This document shows positions 7,308 through 14,071 of a stretch of DNA of 15,949 nucleotides, piece by piece. The notes beneath the pieces were generated by a model. That model saw only the letters and a list, made by a program, of their open reading frames with translations. It was not told the DNA's origin and ran no database searches. A program made the translations under genes and the position numbers. The first letter of the stretch is position 1. The number at the start of each line of letters is the position of its first letter. The stretch is from JBKJTP01 sp046590195 (GTDB lineage: Bacteria; Bacteroidota; Ignavibacteria; Palsa-1295), in assembly GCA_046590195.1 (NCBI GenBank), contig JBKJTP010000191.1, positions 1 through 15,949 on the forward strand. Direction: 5' to 3'.

Positions 7308-7820
7308 GTGAATAAACTACTTCAGGTTTGCCTCGTTTGCGTCTTGCTTTTTAGCGCGAGTAGCTCTCGTGCGCAAACGGGTTCGACTCGGTCGGATATG
7401 CCGAACAACGCGGTCATCACTGACCATGTGTTCGGACTCGGATTGAGTTTTAATCTCGCTACCGGTTCGGGCTTCGCTTTCAAGCATCACCTGCCAAACC
7501 TTCCTCTGGCCTACCAGATCACGGGCTATGGGTGGAAGAGCGGCTTTACTGCATGGTCTATCGGCGCTGAGATCCAGTACGATCTCTTTGTTCAGCCTGA
7601 AGGAAGATTGTATGCAGTTGCGGGAGCATCGCGATATGGCTACGCATCAAAAGATGGTACCTCTTCGCTGAACGATCCGAATCGCTTGGGCATAGGTGTG
7701 GGATTCGAACTCGCGATGTCAGATAAATTTGGGTTGGCGTTAAGCCTCTTGCTGACATCCTTTCAGCCATCTGGCGACCTGCTGCCGTTGCCTGGCGTAG
7801 GTGCATTTATCTACTTTTGA
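7308..7820 (+). CDS. Small predicted outer-membrane beta-barrel protein (170 aa)
   Basis: No named family is recognised. Seen: a clear signal peptide (Lys3, then a hydrophobic stretch, cleavage likely after S-S-R-A before QTG). The mature part has alternating hydrophobic strands rich in Gly, Tyr and Phe (GLGLSFNLATGSGFAF, YAVAGASRYGY, LGIGVGFELAM, FGLALSLLL) and ends in the aromatic GAFIYF, a typical beta-barrel C-terminus. About eight short strands fit a small barrel of the OmpA/OmpX size class (inference). Start: GTG at 7308, only 2 nt after the asnS stop, because it gives a complete signal peptide; the next Met (about residue 31) would remove it. Close spacing suggests co-transcription and perhaps translational coupling with asnS. 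It sits between asnS and nuoJ but shows no functional link to either. Confidence 0.8.
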   Translation: MNKLLQVCLVCVLLFSASSSRAQTGSTRSDMPNNAVITDHVFGLGLSFNLATGSGFAFKHHLPNLPLAYQITGYGWKSGFTAWSIGAEIQYDLFVQPEGRLYAVAGASRYGYASKDGTSSLNDPNRLGIGVGFELAMSDKFGLALSLLLTSFQPSGDLLPLPGVGAFIYF

Positions 7821-7891
7821 TCTTGGTTGCAGGGTTCTCTGCGCACAAGGGTGTTCGTTCTCTTCAAGTCGTTACTAAGTCGTTCTACTAA

Positions 7892-8398
7892 ATGGACTGG
7901 GGACAATTAGCTTTTTGGATTCTTGGCGGTGGTGCAGTGATGTTCGCGCTACTCTGCGTCACTCGAAAGAGCGCTCTCGTCAGCGCATTGATGCTGATCA
8001 TGACATTCGTCTGCCTTGGCGGCATTTATCTCACGCTTAGCGCACAATTCCTGGCTGTCGTGCAGGTTGCTGTATATGCCGGTGCCATCATGGTGCTTGT
8101 GGTCTTCGTGATCATGTTGCTTAACTTGCAGAACGAAGAGATCAGGCTTAAGGGCAATTGGCGGTCGATCGTTGGAGTGCTCGCTTCCGCTGGTGTGCTT
8201 GCTGAGATCCTTGCCGTGATCTATTCAAACAAGTCGCTTCCGCAGACGATCTCGCCGCAGGCCGACCTACTCGGTACTACGGAGTCCATCGGTACGCTTC
8301 TCTACACGAATTACAGTTTTGTCTTCGAAATGGCAAGTATCATTCTGATCGCTGCCGCAGTCGGCTCGATCATCCTTGCCAAAAAGCGTATCGCTTAA
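7892..8398 (+). CDS. nuoJ: NADH-quinone oxidoreductase subunit J (complex I membrane arm)
   Basis: Role: NuoJ (ND6) is a membrane subunit at the joint between the quinone site and the antiporter-like subunits; its helix 3 takes part in conformational coupling. Seen: 168 aa with five hydrophobic segments. The segment AQFLAVVQVAVYAGAIMVLVVFVIML is the hallmark of NuoJ (Tyr and Gly in the pi-bulge helix). The C-terminus (SIILIAAAVGSIILAKKR) is also typical. First of five contiguous nuo genes. The 71-nt gap before it holds a near-tandem AAGTCGTT repeated at 7866 and 7877, but no clear promoter and no Shine-Dalgarno sequence before the ATG. nuoA-I are not upstream. The stop codon lies in a large palindrome (see 8384-8409). 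Confidence 0.95.
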   Translation: MDWGQLAFWILGGGAVMFALLCVTRKSALVSALMLIMTFVCLGGIYLTLSAQFLAVVQVAVYAGAIMVLVVFVIMLLNLQNEEIRLKGNWRSIVGVLASAGVLAEILAVIYSNKSLPQTISPQADLLGTTESIGTLLYTNYSFVFEMASIILIAAAVGSIILAKKRIA

Positions 8399-8409
8399 GC
8401 GATACGCTT
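8384..8409. repeat. Perfect 26-nt palindrome spanning the nuoJ stop codon
   Basis: The 13-nt arm AAGCGTATCGCTT (8384-8396) is followed immediately by its exact reverse complement (8397-8409), so the 26 bases are fully self-complementary. The stop codon TAA (8396-8398) sits at its centre. In RNA it would form a stem of about 11 bp with a minimal loop. There is no T-run after it, so it does not look like a standard terminator. It could be a processing or stability element within the nuo transcript, or a protein-binding site. Confidence 0.85.
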
Positions 8410-8458
8410 AAGAGTAGTACCAGACGTTCATTCAAGTTTACGTTCTTATCGGCCGATC

Positions 8459-8761
8459 ATGGTCTCATTAACTCACTATCTCGCACTCTCCGCACTGCTC
8501 TTTACGATCGGTGCAGCCGGGGTGCTTTTTCGCCGCAATGCCATCGTCATCTTCATGTGTGTTGAGCTCATGCTCAATTCGGTGAACCTGACGCTTATTG
8601 CATTCTCACAGTTTCTGGGTAATCAGAACGGGCAGATCCTCGTGTTCTTTGTTATGACCGTTGCGGCGGCCGAAGCTGCCGTCGGTCTCGCTATTGTCAT
8701 CGCGATGTTCCGTAATAAGGAAGTCATCGAAGTCGACAATATGAATCTATTGAAGTGGTAA
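8459..8761 (+). CDS. nuoK: NADH-quinone oxidoreductase subunit K
   Basis: Role: NuoK (ND4L) forms part of a proton half-channel next to NuoJ and NuoN. Seen: exactly 100 aa, the family's usual length, with three transmembrane helices. The two conserved membrane glutamates are present: one in CVELMLNSVNLTLIAFS (helix 2) and one in AAAEAAVGLAIVIAMFR (helix 3), matching E. coli Glu36 and Glu72, which are needed for proton transfer. The ending NMNLLKW is common in NuoK. Start ATG 8459 gives the standard HYLALSALLFTIG opening. It follows nuoJ by 60 nt (containing half of the palindrome) and precedes nuoL by 58 nt. No Shine-Dalgarno sequence. Confidence 0.96.
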   Translation: MVSLTHYLALSALLFTIGAAGVLFRRNAIVIFMCVELMLNSVNLTLIAFSQFLGNQNGQILVFFVMTVAAAEAAVGLAIVIAMFRNKEVIEVDNMNLLKW

Positions 8762-8819
8762 GGGAAGTGATCTTCAGTCCTGTAATACGATCTTCTGATC
8801 AGCGAAATTAAGAAATAGC

Positions 8820-10772
8820 GTGACGGATCTAATACCTCTAATCGTCCTCGCCCCGCTCGCCGGATTCATCATCAACGGCCTCTTTGGCTCGAAGATGAAA
8901 GGCGAACTCCCTGGCTGGATCGCGACACTCGCAGTGCTCGTGAGCTTTGTCGTTTCTGCAGGTGTCTTCGTGGAGATGCTCGGCAGGCCGCATGACCAGC
9001 GCGCCATCCATTACCATCTGCTGGATTGGATGAACGTCGGCTCGGTCAACGTTGGCATCAGCTATCTGATCGACCAGCTCTCGATCATCTTCATGCTCGT
9101 CATCACTGGTGTCGGCACGCTGATCCATCTCTATTCGGTCGGCTACATGAAGGGCGACCGCAGCTTCTGGAGATTCTTTACCTATCTGAATCTCTTCATC
9201 GTGATGATGCTCCAGCTCGTCATGGCGGATAACTTCCTCCTGACGTTCCTCGGCTGGGAAGGTGTAGGACTCGCAAGCTATCTCCTCATCGGATTCTGGT
9301 ATGAAGAGAAGAAGAATGGCGATGCAGCGAAGAAGGCATTCATCGTCAATCGTATCGGCGATTTTGGATTTCTCGTCGCTATGGGCGCGATGCTGTTCCA
9401 GTTCGGCTCGCTGAATTATCTCGACGTCCTCGGCTCGGGTGGCAATGTCGTTGATGGCGTAACGCATGCGGGCGCGGTAACAGCCTTAATGAGCGGTGAG
9501 TCGATCCTGACGATCATTACGCTGATGCTCTTTCTTGGTTGCTGTGGTAAGAGCGCGCAGATACCTCTCTATACATGGTTGCCAGATGCTATGGCCGGTC
9601 CGACACCCGTATCGGCACTGATCCATGCAGCGACGATGGTAACAAGTGGTATTTTCCTCATTGCGCGTACGAACGTGATGTTCGCGATGTCGCCAGACAC
9701 AATGATCGTCGTTGCGACGATCGGCGCGATCACAGCTCTCTTTGCCGCGACGATCGGTATCTTCCAGAACGACATCAAGAAGGTGCTTGCCTATTCTACT
9801 GTCTCGCAGCTCGGCTACATGTTCCTCGCGCTTGGTGTAGGATCGTTTACCGCAGGTGTCTTCCACGTTGTGACACACGCGTTTTTCAAGGCTTGCTTGT
9901 TCCTCGGGTCTGGCGCGGTCATTCACGCGATGCACCACGAGCAGGACATGCAGAAAATGGGCGGTCTGAAGAAGTATCTCCCCATTACCTTTGCGACATT
10001 CCTCATCGCTACACTGGCTATCGCAGGCATCCCGCCGTTTGCTGGATTCTTCTCGAAGGACGAGATCCTATTCATGACGTTCAACGAGGGTAACATGGTC
10101 CTATGGGTCATGGGATTGATCGTTGCCTGCATGACCGCATTCTACATGTTCCGCGCAGTGTTCCTAACCTTCTACGGAAAGGAGCGCTTCGATGCCCATC
10201 ACCATCCGCCACATGAAGTAAGCTGGCACATGTATGTTCCGCTCGTAGTGCTTGCAGCACTTTCACTCGGCGGTGGATTCCTCAATGTTCCGCATGTTAT
10301 CGGCGGAGGCACAGCGTTGCATCATTGGCTCGAGCCAGTCCTGGGCAGGGGAGAGGGTATAGCGCTTAAGCACATGGGCGGCGATCACAGTACGGTCGAA
10401 TTGGTGCTGATGGTCGTGTCCGTTGCGATCGCACTTATCGGTATCTTCCTCGCGACTCGTATCTATAAGAAGAAAACGACGCTCGCGGCAAACGAAGCTG
10501 CGCTCGGCACGCCTTACAAGCTGGCCTACAACAAGTTCTATGTCGACGAGATCTATGACGGCGGCATCGTGCAGCCGACGTACAAGATCAGTCGTAAGTT
10601 CCTCTGGAAGATCATCGATGTGAAAGTGATCGACGGAATTGTCAACGGCATGGCGTATACGACAGCGTACAGCGGACAGTGGCTACGGAAGATCCAGACT
10701 GGTATCGTGCAGAACTATGCGATCATGATCGCAGTGGGCACACTGGTCCTGGTCTCCTATTTCCTGATGTAA
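8820..10772 (+). CDS. nuoL: NADH-quinone oxidoreductase subunit L (distal proton pump)
   Basis: Role: NuoL (ND5) is the most distal antiporter-like subunit of complex I, with a C-terminal lateral helix running along the membrane arm. Seen: 650 aa, a normal length, with many transmembrane helices. Conserved pieces include LTFLGWEGVGLASYLLIGFW with Glu147 (the TM5 glutamate equivalent to E. coli Glu144), GKSAQIPLYTWLPDAMAGPTPVSALIHAATMV with the TM7 lysine, DIKKVLAYSTVSQLGYM, and FSKDEIL with the TM12 lysine. The C-terminal amphipathic stretch and final helix are present, so the protein looks intact. Start: GTG at 8820, giving MTDLIPLIVLAPLAGF, the usual first helix; no ATG is suitably placed. 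An A-rich sequence (TTAAGAAATAGC) lies directly before it. A His-rich patch HHHPPHE is in a loop near residue 460. Confidence 0.96.
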   Translation: MTDLIPLIVLAPLAGFIINGLFGSKMKGELPGWIATLAVLVSFVVSAGVFVEMLGRPHDQRAIHYHLLDWMNVGSVNVGISYLIDQLSIIFMLVITGVGTLIHLYSVGYMKGDRSFWRFFTYLNLFIVMMLQLVMADNFLLTFLGWEGVGLASYLLIGFWYEEKKNGDAAKKAFIVNRIGDFGFLVAMGAMLFQFGSLNYLDVLGSGGNVVDGVTHAGAVTALMSGESILTIITLMLFLGCCGKSAQIPLYTWLPDAMAGPTPVSALIHAATMVTSGIFLIARTNVMFAMSPDTMIVVATIGAITALFAATIGIFQNDIKKVLAYSTVSQLGYMFLALGVGSFTAGVFHVVTHAFFKACLFLGSGAVIHAMHHEQDMQKMGGLKKYLPITFATFLIATLAIAGIPPFAGFFSKDEILFMTFNEGNMVLWVMGLIVACMTAFYMFRAVFLTFYGKERFDAHHHPPHEVSWHMYVPLVVLAALSLGGGFLNVPHVIGGGTALHHWLEPVLGRGEGIALKHMGGDHSTVELVLMVVSVAIALIGIFLATRIYKKKTTLAANEAALGTPYKLAYNKFYVDEIYDGGIVQPTYKISRKFLWKIIDVKVIDGIVNGMAYTTAYSGQWLRKIQTGIVQNYAIMIAVGTLVLVSYFLM

Positions 10773-10811
10773 GCTCCAGAGCTAAGCAAACAAAGCGTAA
10801 GAAATTAGACA

Positions 10812-12443
10812 ATGGGTCTCTTATCAGTTCTGATCTTTATACCCTTCGTAGGTGCCTTGCTGGTGCTGCTGATGAAGGATGCAAAAGCGGCGAAGATCGT
10901 CGGGCTTGCTACGTCTGTGGTGACGTTCGCAATCTCGCTTGGCATTTACGCGCGCTTCGATCCGATGATCGCTGGCTTCCAGTGGATCGAGAAGATGCCT
11001 TGGGTCGTGACACCTGGGCTCAACCTGAGCTATCATGTTGCGCTCGATGGTATGTCGATGCTGCTCGTGCTGCTGACGACATTCCTGATGATCATCACGA
11101 TCATCGGCACATGGAATGGCATTCAGAAGAACGTCTCCGGCTTCATGTCGCTCATGATGGTGCTGCTTGGCGGAATGCTCGGTGTGTTCTGCTCGCTCGA
11201 TCTCTTCCTGTTCTACATCTTCTGGGAGTTGATCCTGATCCCGATGTACTTCATCATCGGTATGTGGGGCGGACCTCGCCGCATTTATGCAGCAGTCAAG
11301 TTCTTCATCTATACGATGGCAGGCTCGCTGCTGATGCTCGTCGCCATCATCTGGCTCGGTGTTGAGGCGTCGAAAGTTCTGGGATACTTCACGACTGATC
11401 TGACAGAGCTTTACGCAGTCTCACGCGCACTGCCGATAGACGTTCAGCACTTGCTCTTCTGGGGATTCGCGTTGTCATTCGCGATCAAGGTGCCGCTGTT
11501 CCCGCTTCACACCTGGTTGCCGGACGCGCACGTTGAGGCCCCGACCGCTGGCTCGGTCATCCTGGCTGGTGTGCTCCTCAAGATGGGTACGTATGGCTTG
11601 ATGCGCTTCAACCTACCGCTCTTCCCGCAGGCTTCGATCGATTACGCGAGCTTCATGTGTATCCTCGCTGTCATCGGTATCATCTATGGCGCCCTTGTCT
11701 CGATCGTACAGACCGACATCAAGAAGCTCATCGCTTATTCGTCCGTATCGCACATGGGCTTTATCGTCCTCGGCATCTTCTCGATGACGCAAGAGGGACT
11801 TCAGGGTGCGTTGATCCAAATGATCAATCACGGTCTTTCGACAGGCATGCTCTTCATGATGTTCGGTATGATGTACGAGCGCCGTCACACACGCGAGATC
11901 AAGGATTACGGCGGCTTAGCTCGCACTGTCCCGGTCTTCACCGTTTTGTTCGGCATTGCACTTCTCTCATCGGTAGGACTTCCCGGACTGAACGGCTTCG
12001 TTGGTGAGTACCTCACGATCATGGGCGCATTCACATCGCCGATCCTCGACAACTGGGCGTATGCGATCTTCAGCACATCGGGCGTTATCCTCGCTGCGGT
12101 CTACCTGCTATGGATGTATCAGCGCTTCGCATTTGGTCCAGCACCAGGCATGGCCGTCGCTGGTCATGGGCACGATGCACACGGCCATGACGCTCATGCT
12201 GCGCATGTTACGCATGGCTCGCATCACGGTCATGGGCACGACGACCATCATCATGTTTCCGATCTCAACGGCCGCGAACTTATCGCTTGCATCCCGCTAG
12301 TGATCTTTATGGTCTGGATCGGTATTCAGCCTATGCATTTTATGAAGACGAGCAAGGCCTCGATGGATAAGCTCTCGGGTGAGTTGATCCAGGGCAGCAA
12401 GACCGGCTTTAACACAGCGCCGCTCGAGCGCGCTGCAAAGTAA
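10812..12443 (+). CDS. nuoM: NADH-quinone oxidoreductase subunit M, with His-rich insert
   Basis: Role: NuoM (ND4) is the middle antiporter-like proton-pumping subunit. Seen: 543 aa, slightly long for the family. Conserved pieces are FYIFWELILIPMYFIIGMWGG (TM5 glutamate), AIKVPLFPLHTWLPDAHVEA (TM7 lysine), QTDIKKLIAYSSVSHMGF (TM8 lysine) and LPGLNGFVGEYL (TM12 glutamate, as is typical for NuoM). Residues 452-481 form an insert with 14 histidines in 30 positions, mixed with Gly, Asp and Ala, between the helix ending LLWMYQRFAFGP and the DLNGRELIACIPL segment. That is where other NuoM proteins have only a short loop. ATG 10812 is preceded by A-rich GTAAGAAATTAGACA, resembling the nuoL leader; 39 nt separate it from nuoL. 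Confidence 0.96.
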   Translation: MGLLSVLIFIPFVGALLVLLMKDAKAAKIVGLATSVVTFAISLGIYARFDPMIAGFQWIEKMPWVVTPGLNLSYHVALDGMSMLLVLLTTFLMIITIIGTWNGIQKNVSGFMSLMMVLLGGMLGVFCSLDLFLFYIFWELILIPMYFIIGMWGGPRRIYAAVKFFIYTMAGSLLMLVAIIWLGVEASKVLGYFTTDLTELYAVSRALPIDVQHLLFWGFALSFAIKVPLFPLHTWLPDAHVEAPTAGSVILAGVLLKMGTYGLMRFNLPLFPQASIDYASFMCILAVIGIIYGALVSIVQTDIKKLIAYSSVSHMGFIVLGIFSMTQEGLQGALIQMINHGLSTGMLFMMFGMMYERRHTREIKDYGGLARTVPVFTVLFGIALLSSVGLPGLNGFVGEYLTIMGAFTSPILDNWAYAIFSTSGVILAAVYLLWMYQRFAFGPAPGMAVAGHGHDAHGHDAHAAHVTHGSHHGHGHDDHHHVSDLNGRELIACIPLVIFMVWIGIQPMHFMKTSKASMDKLSGELIQGSKTGFNTAPLERAAK

Positions 12444-12481
12444 TTATAAGAGTTTAGTATTACCGCTTCGAACTGTTCAAC

Positions 12482-14008
12482 ATGGAGCCACAGGCAATAC
12501 CATCGCTGGTAACAGCTAACGACATTTACGGCGTACTGCCGTTGCTGATACTTGCAGCAACGGGCTTGGTCGTCCTTATGGTCGACGCGTTTGAAAAGCG
12601 CCCGTCACGCACACCGCTGTTCCTGACAGTGATCGGTGCATCCGCCGCAGCGATCAGCGCATTCCTCAGCGTCGATAACACTGGTCGCGTCTTCGGCGGC
12701 ATGCTCCTGAATAATGGCTACTCCCATTATTACTCGATCCTCTTCTCGCTCGGTGCGATCCTCGCGGTACTGCTTGCGGAGCGTTACCTCAAGGAAGAAG
12801 AAGTGCTCATCGGTGAGTTCAGCGCGCTGACTCTCTTCAGTGCGTGCGGTATGGTCATGATGGCCTCCGGCACAGATCTCATCGTCACATTCCTCGGCCT
12901 TGAGACGATGTCGATCTCGTTCTACGTGATGTCGGGTCTCTTCCGCCGTCGTGTTGAATCGAATGAAGCGGCGTTGAAGTATTTCCTGCTTGGATCATTC
13001 TCGACAGGCTTCTTCTTGTATGGCATTGCATTGCTCTACGGTTCATTCGGCACCACGAACATGGACGCCATGAGTGCAGCGCTGACCATGAACGCCAACT
13101 CGATCGCTAGCAGCCCGATGATCTGGCTCGGAATCGCAATGATGATCGTAGGCTTCTGCTTCAAGGTCGCCGCGTTCCCATTCCATCAGTGGGCACCTGA
13201 TGTATACGAGGGCGCGCCAACAGTTGTGTCGGGCTACATGTCGACCGCCGGCAAGGCAGCAGCATTCAGCGCAATGGCATTGCTCTTCAACATTTCACTA
13301 GCTCCGATCGCAACAGCGGTGGGTGGCTCAGATAAGATCACGGTCGCACTCGCGGTGATCGCTGTAGCTTCGATGTTCTATGGCAACATCACAGCACTTT
13401 CGCAGACGCACGTCAAGCGTATGCTAGCTTACTCGAGCATTGCGCATGCAGGTTATCTGTTGCTTGGTATCGCAGCAATGTCGGTCGAAGGTGCCAATGC
13501 AATTGCGATCTATCTCACTGCTTACACGCTGATGCAGGTTGGCGCATTCGGTGTCGTTGGCTTGCTTGAGAAGCAGAGTGGCGGCGGACTGACCCTCTCT
13601 GACTACCAGGGCCTCGCAAAGCGTAATCCATGGCTGGCGTTCATCATGACGATCATGATGCTGTCGCTCGCAGGTATCCCGCCATTTGTTGGTTTCTTCG
13701 GAAAATACTATCTCTTTACATCTGCGGTCCGCTCAGGTCTCACGATCTACGCTGTGCTTGCTGTTATCGCAAGCTTGATCTCCGTATTCTTCTACTTGCG
13801 CTTGATCGTACTGATGTACTTCCGAGAAGCAGAAGAGGGACAAGGCTACGATGTGCAAGTTAGTGGCGGCGGCGCAGGTGCGCTTCGCGTAGCGGGCACA
13901 GGCAGCGCATGGACAGCGCTGATCATCGCATCAGCACTCCTGCTCGTGCTTGGTATTTTGCCGAAGATTCTAACCGATTTTTCGCAGCGATTTTTTCCAG
14001 GTCAATAA
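12482..14008 (+). CDS. nuoN: NADH-quinone oxidoreductase subunit N
   Basis: Role: NuoN (ND2) is the antiporter-like subunit nearest the quinone module. Seen: 508 aa, typical length, about 14 hydrophobic segments. Conserved pieces are FLGLETMSISFYVMSGL (TM5 glutamate), RVESNEAALKYFLLGSFSTGF, GFCFKVAAFPFHQWAPDVYEG (TM7 lysine), QTHVKRMLAYSSIAHAGY (TM8 lysine) and AGIPPFVGFFGKYYLF (TM12 lysine). All expected pump residues are there, so the subunit should be functional. ATG 12482 lies 38 nt after nuoM with no Shine-Dalgarno sequence. Last gene of the nuoJKLMN run; an intrinsic terminator follows 8 nt after the stop. Confidence 0.96.
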   Translation: MEPQAIPSLVTANDIYGVLPLLILAATGLVVLMVDAFEKRPSRTPLFLTVIGASAAAISAFLSVDNTGRVFGGMLLNNGYSHYYSILFSLGAILAVLLAERYLKEEEVLIGEFSALTLFSACGMVMMASGTDLIVTFLGLETMSISFYVMSGLFRRRVESNEAALKYFLLGSFSTGFFLYGIALLYGSFGTTNMDAMSAALTMNANSIASSPMIWLGIAMMIVGFCFKVAAFPFHQWAPDVYEGAPTVVSGYMSTAGKAAAFSAMALLFNISLAPIATAVGGSDKITVALAVIAVASMFYGNITALSQTHVKRMLAYSSIAHAGYLLLGIAAMSVEGANAIAIYLTAYTLMQVGAFGVVGLLEKQSGGGLTLSDYQGLAKRNPWLAFIMTIMMLSLAGIPPFVGFFGKYYLFTSAVRSGLTIYAVLAVIASLISVFFYLRLIVLMYFREAEEGQGYDVQVSGGGAGALRVAGTGSAWTALIIASALLLVLGILPKILTDFSQRFFPGQ

Positions 14009-14016
14009 CTGACGAC

Positions 14017-14047
14017 AAGCGCCAGCCTCGACTGGCGCTTTTGATTT
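14017..14047 (+). terminator. Intrinsic terminator closing the nuoJKLMN run
   Basis: A perfect 9-bp stem, AAGCGCCAG (14017-14025) and CTGGCGCTT (14032-14040), with a 6-nt loop CCTCGA, is followed by TTGATTT, so the 3' side reads TTTTGATTT. It starts 8 nt after the nuoN stop and should separate nuo from the NAD(P)HX repair gene. Confidence 0.85.
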
Positions 14048-14071
14048 AGAGCCATCAGTCACTAAGTCTAC

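Noticed and set aside
7724..7731. TAAATTTG, an exact TAnnTTTG -7 box match inside the beta-barrel gene, as internal promoter for nuoJ
   Set aside because: No TTG -33 element at suitable spacing, and about four such matches are expected by chance per strand in this window. Transcription start mapping would decide.
8838..9467. Long minus-strand open frame (209 codons) opposite nuoL
   Set aside because: It lies wholly within nuoL, is highly charged with no domain, and reflects codon bias on the opposite strand.
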